Positions 1 to 8,342 of a DNA stretch of 64,000 bases are shown here, in pieces. The stretch is from CAZNSX01 sp964575845 (GTDB lineage: Bacteria > UBA8248 > CAZNSX01): NCBI GenBank assembly GCA_964575845.1, contig CAZNSX010000001.1:124001-188000 (forward strand). The letters are read 5' to 3'. A model generated the notes under the pieces. It searched no databases. It was given only the letters and a program-made list of their open reading frames with translations, and was not told the DNA's origin. Made by a program: the position numbers and the translations under genes. Within the stretch, counting starts at the first letter, position 1; every line of letters starts with the position of its first letter.

Positions 1-97
1 GACCTAAATCCTTGCGGGAGCGGCCCGGCCGCGGGCGCTCCACATGGGCTTTGAATGTCCCTTCTTCTTTCCCCTTGTCTCTCTTATCCGCCGTCAT
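1..97 (-). CDS. Unknown protein, N-terminal fragment (runs off left edge)
   Basis: The minus strand has an ATG at 97-95, preceded by GGAG about 7 bases upstream. It opens a frame that stays open to the window edge. The 32 visible residues (starting MTADKRDKGKEEG) are rich in Lys, Arg, Asp and Glu and match no family I recognise. It lies downstream of, and in the same direction as, the molybdenum hydroxylase operon and could have been its continuation before the AT-rich insertion. The call rests only on the start, the ribosome site and the open frame. Confidence 0.45.
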   Translation of the reverse strand, partial: MTADKRDKGKEEGTFKAHVERPRPGRSRKDLG

Positions 98-178
98 GAT
101 TTTTTCTCCGAAGCAGGCCTTAAGAGGAGGCCCGCACTCCCTGATTCAATTATATACAATAGCTAGCGCAGCTTAATT

Positions 179-340
179 TCAGGATTTACCCTTCTCTTTT
201 GTTCTTCAACGCCCCAGAAACCTTCTCAGACGTCAGGGGAAGGTCCAGGACCCAGACCCCCACGGCATCGGCAACGGCCGCCGCAATTGCGGAGCTCGTT
301 CCTATCGTAGCCATCTCGCCCAGGCCCTTTGCGCCGTGGC
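179..340 (-). pseudogene. Decayed 3' end of a molybdenum hydroxylase large-subunit gene
   Basis: About 157 bases here align with the last part of the intact large-subunit gene at 1131-1289, at roughly 90% identity by eye. Similarity ends near 338. The remnant has a 1-base indel in its T-run that breaks the frame near the terminus. The conserved stretch encodes the region after the catalytic-Glu motif (the Ala/Val-rich helix ending in a VGVW-like sequence). Because the copies have diverged, this is an old paralogue or duplication remnant, not a fresh target-site duplication. The AT-rich gene at 384-1115 lies between the two copies. Confidence 0.75.
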
Positions 341-383
341 CTTCCGCATGGTAAATTCTTCTCTTGATTCAATAGGTCCGACC

Positions 384-1115
384 TCAACTCCTGTTTGGAT
401 CAGCGGAATTTCTATTTAGCAGAGGGGGTAGTGCATTCAGTGTCGTCTTATTACGTTGAGCTGTAAAAACTGCCATTTCTACATCTCGTGCTCTCCATTC
501 TATTTCTGTGCGTGCAGTCAAAACTTGGGCAACTTCTCGACACCAATCAATCCAATTTCGGTAGTTATCGAAGTCATTATCTTTCAAGACGTTATAGTTC
601 AAGTTAAATTGGGTAAGGGGATGAAGTCTATTAATATTATGCTTGTTCATATTTGCATTCACCCACTTTGCCGTCTGATTATCAATCATGGGGAAAATGC
701 TTGGTTCAGCTAAAGCAACTAACGTTAGAGGAACACCAATAACATTATTTTTAATTCCCAGCAGCTTTCTTATCTTTCTTAAGTTATCGGGTGTCTGCAT
801 ACTGACAAACTGCCGGATCGCATCCCACAACTGTGATGGTTTAATTCGGCATTGCTGAACGGAATCAACTATCCTATCAGTGGCCCGTTGGCGTACGTGA
901 GGCAAAGCATATAGTTTCCAATATACAACTTCAAAGTATGCAGCAATATTACTTCGTGCATGCGCTTGGTAGAAATTCTCAAATGCTATAGTACTGTTTC
1001 TGTCTCCTGCAATACATCTATTAAAAAATCCAGGGAATTCATGACCTCTATTATATGTCCTTAAATCAACAGGGTATGAATAATGGTTTAACGCCCTTGA
1101 CCAGCTTCCTGGCAA
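384..1115 (-). CDS. AT-rich hypothetical protein, likely acquired
   Basis: A 243-residue protein of unknown function. The start is TTG at 1115, with AAGGAGAGG about 5 bases upstream. That ribosome site falls immediately after the stop codon of the molybdenum hydroxylase large subunit (15 bases away), so the gene could be translated from the operon transcript. It has no signal peptide or membrane segment. The middle (about residues 95-150, with LRKIRKLLGIKNN and a later MIDNQTAKWVN stretch) loosely recalls helix-hairpin-helix glycosylase-type folds, but this is weak. Its base composition is much more AT-rich than its neighbours, and diverged copies of the hydroxylase 3' end flank it, which supports lateral acquisition. 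Confidence 0.65.
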   Translation of the reverse strand: MPGSWSRALNHYSYPVDLRTYNRGHEFPGFFNRCIAGDRNSTIAFENFYQAHARSNIAAYFEVVYWKLYALPHVRQRATDRIVDSVQQCRIKPSQLWDAIRQFVSMQTPDNLRKIRKLLGIKNNVIGVPLTLVALAEPSIFPMIDNQTAKWVNANMNKHNINRLHPLTQFNLNYNVLKDNDFDNYRNWIDWCREVAQVLTARTEIEWRARDVEMAVFTAQRNKTTLNALPPLLNRNSADPNRS

Positions 1116-1129
1116 AATATCCTCTCCTT

Positions 1130-3415
1130 TCAGGACTTACCCTTCCTTTTCTCCTTCAAAGCCCCAAAAAGCTTCTCAGATGTCAGGGGGAGGTCCAGGA
1201 TCCAGACCCCCACGGCATCGGCAACGGCGGCCGCTATTGCGGGGCTCGTTCCTATGGTAGCCATCTCGCCCAGGCCCTTCGCGCCGAAGGGACCTATGGG
1301 GTCGGGGGATTCTATCAGGATGGGCTCGACGGGTGGCATGTCGAGAGAGGTCAGCATCTTGTAGTCGATGAAATGGTTATTGACCATGCGTCCCCCTTCG
1401 AGCACCATCTCCTCCATGAGAGAGAGGCCCAGACCCATGTGGAGAGCACCCTCGATCTGGCTTTCGGCGCCCAGCCTGTTTATGGTCCTTCCCAGATCCT
1501 GGGAAGCCGCCACCTTGAGCACCGTCACAACGCCTGTCTCCGGGTCAACCTCAACCTCGATGGCCTTGGCCCCGAAGGAAAAGGTGAAGGAGAACTGGCC
1601 CTTTCCCGTGACGGGGTCAACCAGTTGGCTCGGGGCATCCCAGTGGGCCTTTGCCATGATGGCCTGGCCGCCCTCGCGGTAGCGGTTGAATTTCACTGTG
1701 TCGGCTATGCTCATGGCCCGGGAAGGCGCGCCCTTAACATGGATCATCCCCTGCCTGAGCTCGAGGTCCTTGGGGTCAACCTCGAGCTTCTCACCCGCCG
1801 CCCTCAGGAGCTTCTCCCTTGCCTCCTCGGCCGCGAGCTTGACTGCCATGCCGCCCACAGCGGTATTTCGGCTCGCCCTCGAGCCCCAGCCCATGGGGGT
1901 ATTCTCGGTGTCACCGAAGACGACGTTTATCTTGCTCATGTCCGTTCCCAGAACTTCGGCCGCCATCTGCGCGAGAACGGTGTTCGAGCCGGAGCCTATC
2001 TCGGTGCAGGAGGTGGCGAGGTTTATGGAGCCGTCATCGTTGACGATGATGTCGGCCCCGGCGAAGTCAGCGTCTATTCCGGGAGAAAGCCTCACCCCCG
2101 TGAAGTGGACCCCGCAGGCTATGCCCACTCCCCGGTTGGGAGCCTTCTTCTTCCCCTTCTCCTTCCAGCCTATCTCTTTCGCCACAGCCTCAAGGCACTC
2201 CGTGAGGGCGCAGCTGTGGAGGGTAGCCCCTGAGGAGGTTACATCCCCTTTCCTGACGGCGTTCTTGAGCCTCGCCTCCAGGGGGTCCAGGCCCATCCGC
2301 TCACAGCACATGCTCAGCTGGGCTTCCATGGCGAAAGTGACCTGTGGGTTCCCGAGGCCCCGCATGGCGCCGCCGTAAGGGAGGTTGGTATAGACGCAGT
2401 AGCCATCGAAGCGGTAGTTCGGGTAGCGGTAAAGGCAGGAGGCCATGGCGCCCCCCACGTTGGTGTTCACAGGGCCGTAATCCGAGTAGCCGCCGATATC
2501 GCAAACGGTCCTCACCTTCCGGGCGGTTATCGTTCCGTCCTTTTTGAGGCCCGTCTTGACATCCATGATGAACTTGTTGCGGAAGGTCGAGTACTCGAAC
2601 TCCTCTTCCCGCGTGTACTCAAGCTTCACGGGCCTTCCCGTCTTGCGGGCGAGCACGATAGAGGCGAAGTCCATGCTGAATTTGCTTGTGGCCCGGCTGC
2701 CGAAGCCCCCGCCCACGTTGTGGGTGATGACCCGCACCTTGCTCTCGGGGATTCCGAGGGCTTTCGCGAGCTGGAGCCGGGTGATGGAGGGAGCCTGGGT
2801 GCAGTAGTAGAAGGTGAGCTTTCCGGAGGAGTCCCAGACGGCCACACAGTTGTGGGGCTCGGGGCATACGTGGCACTGGCGCTGTGTCTCAAAGCGGTCC
2901 TCAAAGACATGGTCCGCCTCTCTGAAACCCTCTTCCACATCGCCGAAATCATAAACATAGTGGGCGGCGATGTTTCCGGGCTTATCCTCATGCACAAGCG
3001 GCGCGCCGGGCTCCATTGCCTGAAGCGCGTCAAAGAGGGCGGGCAGGGGCTCATAGTCAACCTTGATGAGGGATAGGGCCTCTTCCGCGGTATCCACGTC
3101 TATGGCCGCAACGGCGGCCACTGCATCCCCCACGTGGCGCACCTTCTCGGTCTGAAGCGGAGTCTGGTCGAAGTGGCTCACGCCGAAGGTATAGGGCGTG
3201 TCCACGCCGGTTATGACCGCCTTGACACCCGAGAGCCTTCGGGCGCGGCCTGTGTCGATATTCAGGATCTTTGCGTGGGGCAGCGGGCTCCTCAGGAGCT
3301 TGGCGTGTAGCATGTGGGGGAAATCGAGGTCCACAGTGAAGAGAGCCCCTCCCGTGGCCTTCACGTGGGCGTCCACCCGGGGGAGGCTCAAGCCTACGAA
3401 ATCGTGCTCGGCCAT
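1130..3415 (-). CDS. Xanthine dehydrogenase-family molybdopterin-binding large subunit
   Basis: A 761-residue catalytic subunit of a molybdenum hydroxylase. Members hydroxylate or dehydroxylate aromatic, purine or aldehyde substrates using a molybdopterin-cytosine cofactor. Visible family marks are an N-terminal a/b hammerhead domain with RVDAHVKATGGALFT near residue 13, VGGGFGSR near 240 (molybdopterin contact), GGAMRGLGNPQ near 350, GWGSRASRN near 515 and GPFGAKGLGE near 710, which carries the catalytic Glu. The length is normal for the family. It is the last gene of a FAD - 2Fe-2S - Mo operon, 2 bases after the 2Fe-2S gene. The substrate cannot be assigned. The general pattern is closest to 4-hydroxybenzoyl-CoA-reductase-like and related hydroxylases rather than CoxL, whose AYRCSFR active-site loop is absent. 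Confidence 0.93.
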   Translation of the reverse strand: MAEHDFVGLSLPRVDAHVKATGGALFTVDLDFPHMLHAKLLRSPLPHAKILNIDTGRARRLSGVKAVITGVDTPYTFGVSHFDQTPLQTEKVRHVGDAVAAVAAIDVDTAEEALSLIKVDYEPLPALFDALQAMEPGAPLVHEDKPGNIAAHYVYDFGDVEEGFREADHVFEDRFETQRQCHVCPEPHNCVAVWDSSGKLTFYYCTQAPSITRLQLAKALGIPESKVRVITHNVGGGFGSRATSKFSMDFASIVLARKTGRPVKLEYTREEEFEYSTFRNKFIMDVKTGLKKDGTITARKVRTVCDIGGYSDYGPVNTNVGGAMASCLYRYPNYRFDGYCVYTNLPYGGAMRGLGNPQVTFAMEAQLSMCCERMGLDPLEARLKNAVRKGDVTSSGATLHSCALTECLEAVAKEIGWKEKGKKKAPNRGVGIACGVHFTGVRLSPGIDADFAGADIIVNDDGSINLATSCTEIGSGSNTVLAQMAAEVLGTDMSKINVVFGDTENTPMGWGSRASRNTAVGGMAVKLAAEEAREKLLRAAGEKLEVDPKDLELRQGMIHVKGAPSRAMSIADTVKFNRYREGGQAIMAKAHWDAPSQLVDPVTGKGQFSFTFSFGAKAIEVEVDPETGVVTVLKVAASQDLGRTINRLGAESQIEGALHMGLGLSLMEEMVLEGGRMVNNHFIDYKMLTSLDMPPVEPILIESPDPIGPFGAKGLGEMATIGTSPAIAAAVADAVGVWILDLPLTSEKLFGALKEKRKGKS

Positions 3416-3417
3416 GA

Positions 3418-3891
3418 CTAGCTGCTCCTCATCGTCTGGGCCGCGGTAAGGACGGCGTCCACGATTCTGACATATCCCGTGCAGCGGCAGATGTTTCCGG
3501 CGATGGCCTCCTTCACCTCAAGCTCCGTGGGCGATGGCCTCTCATCCAGAAGGGCCTTGGCCGCCAGGATCATTCCTGGGGTGCAAAACCCGCACTGGAT
3601 GGCCCCCCGCTCTATGAAGGCCGTCTGGAGGGGGTGAAGCTTGCCGTCTCGGGAGAGGCCCTCGATGGTGAGGACCTCTGCTCCATCAGCATCCACGGCC
3701 AGGATGAGGCAGGAGTTCACCGCCCGCCCGTTCAATATGACGGTGCAGGAGCCGCAGTCTCCCATGTTGCACATCTTCTTAGTGCCCTTAAGCCCGAGGT
3801 CCTCCCGGATGACCTCGAGCAGAGTGCGCTTGTTAAGAACCTCCAGGCGATGCCGCTCTCCATTGACCGTAAGGTTTATGGTTCTCTTCAT
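3418..3891 (-). CDS. Molybdenum hydroxylase 2Fe-2S subunit
   Basis: A 157-residue small subunit that passes electrons between the Mo site and FAD. The plant-type 2Fe-2S cluster is marked by C41, C46, C49 and C61. The second, helical-domain cluster is marked by C100, C103 (QCGFCTPG) and C135, C137 (CRCTGY). All eight ligands are present. The ATG at 3891 follows an AGGAGCGTGTC-type ribosome site. It is the middle gene of the operon, 22 bases after the FAD subunit and 2 bases before the large subunit, which implies translational coupling. Confidence 0.95.
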   Translation of the reverse strand: MKRTINLTVNGERHRLEVLNKRTLLEVIREDLGLKGTKKMCNMGDCGSCTVILNGRAVNSCLILAVDADGAEVLTIEGLSRDGKLHPLQTAFIERGAIQCGFCTPGMILAAKALLDERPSPTELEVKEAIAGNICRCTGYVRIVDAVLTAAQTMRSS

Positions 3892-3913
3892 GACACGCTC
3901 CTAGGATGGCGGT

Positions 3914-4783
3914 TCATGATTTCTCCCCCCGCTCAAGGCAGGCCCGGAGGGCCCTGGCCGTAAGCACCTTGACGAGCTCCCGGCGGTATTCACCACCGGC
4001 CCTGAAATCGGAGATGGGCTTGCACTCAGAGGCCGCCTGCTCGGCGGCTCGTGAGATGAGCTCTTCCCCTGGCTCTCCATCTAAAAGAATCTTTTCCGCC
4101 CTGTGGGCCCTGATTGGGGTCGGGGCCACGGCTCCAAGCGCGATCCTCACGTCTCTCACCTTTCCGTCCTTCACCCTCATGATGGCTCCCACGCCCACCA
4201 TGGCGAGGTCCATGGCCTTACGGGGGCTGAACTTTATGAAGCAGAAGCCGGCTCCTTTGAGGGGAGGAGGCACCTGGACCTCAGTGAGGATCTCCCCGGA
4301 CTTTAAGCTCGTCCTGCCTGCGCCCACGAAGAGCTCTCTCAGGTGGACCTTTCTCTCCTTCCTCGGGCCGAAGATCGTGCACGTGGCGTCAAGGACAAGG
4401 AGCGGGAGCGCGCCATCGGCTGCAGGGGAGGCATGGCAGAGGTTTCCCCCTATCGTGCCCACGTTTCTTATCTGCCGGGAGCCCACAAGACGGCAGGCCT
4501 CATAGAGGATGGGGTAGTGCTCTCTCACAGCAGGATGGCTCATGAGGGAGTGCCACGTTGTGAGGGCGCCAAAGCGCAGGCCCTGGCGGTGGCTGAAGCG
4601 AAGGCCATCGAGACCGGGGACCTTTTTCAAATTTATGATGTATTTGGCCTTTGTCCATCCCCCCTTTAGCCCCACGAGGAGGTCTGTGCCTCCGGCCAGG
4701 AGTCTGGCATTTCTCCTGTATTTGAGGAGCATCGAGCTTGCTTGCTTAAGGGTCTTGGGCTCCAGGTATTCAAAGTTTTTCAT
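3914..4783 (-). CDS. Molybdenum hydroxylase FAD-binding subunit
   Basis: A 289-residue medium subunit of the CoxM/HcrB type, binding FAD and delivering electrons to or from the external carrier. Evidence is the N-terminal LLAGGTDLLVGLK motif (FAD pyrophosphate binding, about residue 30) and a second glycine-rich stretch RNVGTIGGNLCHASPAAD near residue 105. The C-terminal CO-dehydrogenase flavoprotein domain follows (SRAAEQAASECKPISDFRAG.EYRR). No extra 4Fe-4S insertion, as found in true 4-hydroxybenzoyl-CoA reductase HcrB, is apparent, which argues against a strict Hcr assignment. It is the first gene of the three-gene operon. Confidence 0.93.
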   Translation of the reverse strand: MKNFEYLEPKTLKQASSMLLKYRRNARLLAGGTDLLVGLKGGWTKAKYIINLKKVPGLDGLRFSHRQGLRFGALTTWHSLMSHPAVREHYPILYEACRLVGSRQIRNVGTIGGNLCHASPAADGALPLLVLDATCTIFGPRKERKVHLRELFVGAGRTSLKSGEILTEVQVPPPLKGAGFCFIKFSPRKAMDLAMVGVGAIMRVKDGKVRDVRIALGAVAPTPIRAHRAEKILLDGEPGEELISRAAEQAASECKPISDFRAGGEYRRELVKVLTARALRACLERGEKS

Positions 4784-4881
4784 GGCCCCATCTCCCCCCT
4801 GACCATGAGTGTGACGAAGATGATTGCTCTGGTGGCGCGAGGACTTTGACGCCTCTCACGGCTGCTCCGAAGCGGGTACTG

Positions 4882-4887
4882 ATTATA
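4882..4887 (-). promoter_or_regulatory. Candidate -10 element for the molybdenum hydroxylase operon
   Basis: The minus strand carries a perfect TATAAT at 4887-4882, about 100 bases before the FAD-subunit start. No good -35 hexamer is spaced 16-18 bases upstream. That stretch is T-rich, so the element may need an activator. The rest of the 258-base intergenic region holds the plus-strand promoter described separately and nothing else I recognise. Confidence 0.35.
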
Positions 4888-4961
4888 GCAGATAAAAAAG
4901 AGATAAAAAGCGTGGCTCGGAAAAAAGGTTCCCTTCCATCGGAGGGCCTAAGAAAAAAAGG

Positions 4962-4990
4962 TTGACAGAGCAGAGAAGACGGGTTAGGAT
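4962..4990 (+). promoter_or_regulatory. Sigma-70-type promoter ahead of the transposase-derived gene and nitrogenase-like operon
   Basis: TTGACA at 4962-4967, a 17-base spacer and TAGGAT at 4985-4990 form a good housekeeping promoter, 51 bases upstream of the TTG start at 5042. No other plus-strand gap larger than about 15 bases occurs until 12877, so this could drive the whole series through the NifK-like gene. Confidence 0.55.
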
Positions 4991-5041
4991 TCATCAATTT
5001 TTGAATAATTTTCAGGACATTAATTCGTGAGATAAGCTGAA

Positions 5042-6229
5042 TTGGCTCCTTCTTCGCAAACTTCCCCCGCCAGAGCTTCCCTTGAGAGGTGGCCCAGGCT
5101 CTTTCTCCTGATAGAGCAGGGCCTCATCACCAAGGCCGAGGCCGCCCGGGAGGTGGGCTACAGCTGGCCCGGCCTTCACCGGAGGTATCTCCGTTTCAGG
5201 GAGAGGGGGCTCGAGGGCCTCATCGATGGGAGGCGTTTTAATAGAAGGCCCCCGAGCACAAGGAGGGAGCAGGAGGAAGCCCTCCTTTCTCTCAAGCGCT
5301 CCTTTCCGTATCTTTCTTGCCGCGCTCTTCTGGGAAGGCTTTCCCCCCATCTGAGGGAAGGCCTCTCCCCAAAAAAAGTGGAGCGCCTGCTTAAAAAGCA
5401 CGGCCTCGGCCGGAAGAGAAAGGAATCCCCGGCACCCGCCTCTTCCTCAGAGAGCCTCTCACCCGAAGAGCCCGATGAACTCTGGCACCTCCTCCTGGCC
5501 CCGGCTCCGGGAGGACGACTGGGAGCGCTAGAGGCGGCGGTCCTTGTTGACGGCGCTTCTGGGTTTATCCTCGGAGCCGAGCTCTTTCAGGGAGTGAGGG
5601 CCGAGAAGCTTCTCCCCTTTCTCACCTCGGCCGTTGAAAAGTGGGGTCTTCCCCGGGCCCTTTGCACCGACCGCCGTCCGCTCTTCCGGGCGAACCGTGG
5701 GGAAAAGGGGGCAACGCAGCTTGAGAAGCTCCTCTTTGAGCTCATGGTCTCCCATGTGCTGAGGCCGAGGGGGGAAAGGGGAGTTCCCCCTCTGGCCATG
5801 GGTGCCCTCTCTTTCATAAGGGCCAGATTGAGGGGGGTTCCCCACCTGAGGAGCCTTGCCCAGAGGAATGAGCTCTTGAGGGACTTAATTGAGGCCTTGA
5901 ACGGTGACTCCTCACCCGATTCTCCCTCCCCGCGGGAGCTCTACGGGAGGCGCCACCGCCGGACTCCCCTCGTGGACCTCAGGGCTCTTTCCTTTCCGCT
6001 TTTCTTGAGGCGTGTGGGAAGGGATGGCTCCGTAAGATTCCATCACAGGGTTCTCTTCCTTCCGCCGAGGCTGGCGGGCGAGTGGGTGGAGGTGAGACTC
6101 TTGGGTGAGGAGGTGGCCCTCTATCTCGAAGGAAAGCGTCTTGCGGGGGGGGAGGTGGGCGCTGGCGGGGAGGCCCGACCTATAAACGATTTTATGTCGC
6201 AAAAAGCAATCCTCTCACATTACCCTTGA
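5042..6229 (+). CDS. ISNCY-type transposase-derived protein with lost catalytic glutamate
   Basis: A 395-residue protein. The N-terminus (about 20-65) is a helix-turn-helix of the kind found in ISNCY/IS481 transposases (LITKAEAAREVGYS, then RYLRFRERGLEGL). The centre is an RNase-H-like integrase core. The first two catalytic aspartates seem present (D170 in LVDGASG, D210 in CTDRRP). Where the family has GRVER with the catalytic Glu, this protein has GALSF near 254. The C-terminal module (RVGRDGSVRFHH near 324) matches the ISNCY tail. The start is TTG at 5042, with no ATG alternative. No terminal inverted repeats were seen nearby. It ends 15 bases before the crotonase gene, so it is probably co-transcribed. 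It may be a domesticated DNA-binding regulator or simply a decaying transposase. Confidence 0.7.
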   Translation: MAPSSQTSPARASLERWPRLFLLIEQGLITKAEAAREVGYSWPGLHRRYLRFRERGLEGLIDGRRFNRRPPSTRREQEEALLSLKRSFPYLSCRALLGRLSPHLREGLSPKKVERLLKKHGLGRKRKESPAPASSSESLSPEEPDELWHLLLAPAPGGRLGALEAAVLVDGASGFILGAELFQGVRAEKLLPFLTSAVEKWGLPRALCTDRRPLFRANRGEKGATQLEKLLFELMVSHVLRPRGERGVPPLAMGALSFIRARLRGVPHLRSLAQRNELLRDLIEALNGDSSPDSPSPRELYGRRHRRTPLVDLRALSFPLFLRRVGRDGSVRFHHRVLFLPPRLAGEWVEVRLLGEEVALYLEGKRLAGGEVGAGGEARPINDFMSQKAILSHYP

Positions 6230-6244
6230 CAGGGGAGGTGCACC

Positions 6245-7021
6245 ATGGCTGAGGCCCATCGACAGGTCAGGGTTGAAGAGAAGGAGGGTTACTCGCGCTT
6301 CATCCTCGATAACCCACCCCTCAATATTCTCACCATAGCCAACATGCGTGAACTCATGGCCGCGCTCGGGGATGCGGCCATGAGGCCTGGCCTCAAGGCC
6401 GTGAGCCTGGAGGGAGGCGGGGAGAGAGGCTTCTCGGCGGGAGTCGCAATCGAGGAGCATCTGCCCGAGGTGGCCCCCGAGATGGTAGGCGCCTTTCATG
6501 GCCTCTCCCGCGTTCTCTGGGATTACCCCGTGCCCACGCTCGCCATCGTCAAGGGAATGGCCCTTGGAGGGGGCTGCGAGCTGGCCCTCATGTGCGACTT
6601 TGTTCTGGCTTCCAGGGATTCCGGGTTTGGCATCCCTGAGGTCAAGGTCGGCATCTTTCCGCCGCTCGCCACTGTGCTCTTACCGGCCCTTGTGGGTTTG
6701 AGGAAAAGTCTTGAGCTCGTGCTTCAGGGGGAAATCATCGGGGCTGAGGAGGCGCACCGGTTAGGCCTCATAACAGCTATCACCCACGGGTGGGAGCTTG
6801 AGGCCAAGAGGGATGAGCTCATCTCCGCCTTAACCCAGAAGAGCGCCCCCGTCCTGAGGCTCGCCAGGCGCTCCATCCTTGAAGGTGCCATCCCTGATTT
6901 TCATGGGTCCCTGGAGCGGGCGGAGGAGCTCTACCTCCGGGACCTCATGGCCACAGCCGATGCCCTCGAGGGCGTGAGAGCCTTCATAGAGAAGCGAAAG
7001 CCCCGCTGGCTGGACGCTTGA
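6245..7021 (+). CDS. Enoyl-CoA hydratase/isomerase, cyclohexadienoyl-CoA hydratase-like
   Basis: A 258-residue crotonase-fold enzyme. It has the oxyanion-hole region FSAGVAIEEHLPE near residue 62 and VKGMALGGGCELALMCDFVLAS near residue 100, followed by FGIPEVKVGIFPP. The SAGV..EEH.PE and PE.KVG.FPP signatures resemble cyclohexa-1,5-diene-1-carbonyl-CoA hydratases, which act after benzoyl-CoA reductase, more than beta-oxidation hydratases. The ATG follows GGGGAGG. It sits between the transposase-derived gene and a GNAT, with gaps of 15 and 7 bases, and heads toward the nitrogenase-like genes. No benzoyl-CoA reductase is in the window, so the substrate is open. The family assignment is firm; the subfamily is inference. 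Confidence 0.85.
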   Translation: MAEAHRQVRVEEKEGYSRFILDNPPLNILTIANMRELMAALGDAAMRPGLKAVSLEGGGERGFSAGVAIEEHLPEVAPEMVGAFHGLSRVLWDYPVPTLAIVKGMALGGGCELALMCDFVLASRDSGFGIPEVKVGIFPPLATVLLPALVGLRKSLELVLQGEIIGAEEAHRLGLITAITHGWELEAKRDELISALTQKSAPVLRLARRSILEGAIPDFHGSLERAEELYLRDLMATADALEGVRAFIEKRKPRWLDA

Positions 7022-7028
7022 GGGAGCC

Positions 7029-7490
7029 ATGGCCGAAGTGGTCGTAAGGACGCTGAGGGCGGGGGATGTGGATGAGATAATGCGCCTTGGAGAGCGCCTC
7101 ACGGGCGAGCGTCGGCCAGCCCACTGGCGGGAGCAGCTCACCGCCTACTGGGAGGGGAGCGTTGCCGACCCCATGGGAAGGGACCCGAGGTCGTGCCGGG
7201 TGGCGGAGGTGGACGGGAAGGTAGTGGGCTTCATCCTCGGGGACGTGCGGGGCTGGGAATTTGGCCTGGCCGAGGCCGCATGGGTCTGGGACCTGGGGGT
7301 GGACCCGGACTATCAGCGCCGGGGCGTAGGGACCATGCTCGCCGAGAGCCTTTTTGATTATTTCAGGAACAAGGGTGCGAGAACCGTCTACACCATGGTC
7401 AACTGGGGAGACGGGAGGCTTCTCGGCTATTTCAAGTCCCTCGGGTTCAGGCGGGGGGACATGATAAACCTGGAGAAGGCACTGGGCTAG
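7029..7490 (+). CDS. GNAT-family N-acetyltransferase
   Basis: A 153-residue single-domain acetyltransferase. The acetyl-CoA-binding segment is visible as LGVDPDYQRRGVGTMLAESLFDYF near residue 95 (the Q/R-x-x-G-x-G/A motif A), followed by the typical VNWGDGRLLGYFKSLGFRRGDMI end. The length is normal for the family. It lies 7 bases after the crotonase gene and 5 bases before the Fe-protein gene. Its place in the operon suggests it modifies a protein, amino group or small molecule linked to that system. The target is unknown. Confidence 0.88.
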   Translation: MAEVVVRTLRAGDVDEIMRLGERLTGERRPAHWREQLTAYWEGSVADPMGRDPRSCRVAEVDGKVVGFILGDVRGWEFGLAEAAWVWDLGVDPDYQRRGVGTMLAESLFDYFRNKGARTVYTMVNWGDGRLLGYFKSLGFRRGDMINLEKALG

Positions 7491-7495
7491 AGGGA

Positions 7496-8341
7496 GTGGC
7501 CTTGAGGGTAGACGGCATCCGGCAGATGGCTTTTTACGGGGGGGGAGGCATCGGAAAATCCACTATCGCCTGCAACCTCTCCGCCGCCTTTGCCTCCCTG
7601 GGCCTCAAACCCTTCCAGGTGGGCTGTGACCCCAAGGGGGACTCCGTCAGTAGCCTCATGTGCGGTCGCTTCGTGAGCCCTATTTCCGATGAGGCGAAGA
7701 AGCGGGGCATCTCTGAGGAGGTAGTCTTCTCAGCCGTACACCGGGGCTACAGGGGAATCTTCTGTACCGAGAGCGGGGGTCCCCGGCCGGGCATGGGATG
7801 TGCCGGAAGGGGGGTGCTCGTGGCCCTGAATGTCCTGGAAGAGTACCGGGTTGCGGAGAGGCTGGGGGTGGACGTTGTCCTCTACGACGTGCTCGGCGAT
7901 GTCGTCTGCGGCGGTTTTGCCCAGCCAATCCGTCAGGGCTATGCCAATGAGCTCTACATAATAGCCTCCTCTGAGCAGATGGCCCTCTATGCGGCCAATA
8001 ACATCGCCGCCTGTGTCGCCGCTTTTGCCGGGCAGGGGCTCGACGCCCGGGTGGGGGGAATCATTCACAACCGGCGTGTGCTCCCTTGCGAGGAGGCCTT
8101 GCTGGAAGCCTTCTCCGAGAGGCTCGGGGTGCCACTCATGGGCCACATACCCCGTTCGCCCCTGGTCCAGAGGGCGGAGCGTGAGGGGAAGACTGTTCTT
8201 GAGGCATATCCGCGCTCCTCGCAGGCCCGGGCCTACAGGCGGCTTGCCGACCGCATAATCGAGAACCACCGGAAGGTGGTGCCCGAGCCCTTGGAGAGAG
8301 AAGATCTCCTGGAGCTCATCAAGAAATACGGAAAGGCATAG
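7496..8341 (+). CDS. NifH-like Fe protein (nitrogenase-like reductase component)
   Basis: A 281-residue ATP-dependent electron donor of the NifH/BchL family. The P-loop is YGGGGIGKS (residues 14-22). The switch regions are recognisable. The two ligands of the bridging 4Fe-4S cluster are C102 (GMGCAGRG) and C138 (DVVCGGFA). R105 corresponds to the arginine that DraT ADP-ribosylates in classical NifH. The protein would dimerise around the cluster and reduce the NifD/NifK-like complex encoded downstream. GTG 7496 overlaps its ribosome site AGAGGGAG, so an in-frame TTG at 7502 may be the true start. The gene lies 2 bases ahead of nifB. The family call is certain; grouping as a nitrogenase-like rather than a true NifH rests on its partners. 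Confidence 0.93.
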   Translation: MALRVDGIRQMAFYGGGGIGKSTIACNLSAAFASLGLKPFQVGCDPKGDSVSSLMCGRFVSPISDEAKKRGISEEVVFSAVHRGYRGIFCTESGGPRPGMGCAGRGVLVALNVLEEYRVAERLGVDVVLYDVLGDVVCGGFAQPIRQGYANELYIIASSEQMALYAANNIAACVAAFAGQGLDARVGGIIHNRRVLPCEEALLEAFSERLGVPLMGHIPRSPLVQRAEREGKTVLEAYPRSSQARAYRRLADRIIENHRKVVPEPLEREDLLELIKKYGKA

Positions 8342-8342
8342 G

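Noticed and set aside
1055..2233. 392-residue plus-strand open frame
   Set aside because: It is antisense to the molybdenum hydroxylase large subunit, whose motifs on the minus strand are unmistakable. The long frame results from high GC.
1130..4783. Naming the hydroxylase as CO dehydrogenase or 4-hydroxybenzoyl-CoA reductase
   Set aside because: The large subunit lacks the CoxL active-site loop, and the FAD subunit lacks the extra 4Fe-4S insertion of HcrB, so only the family is given.
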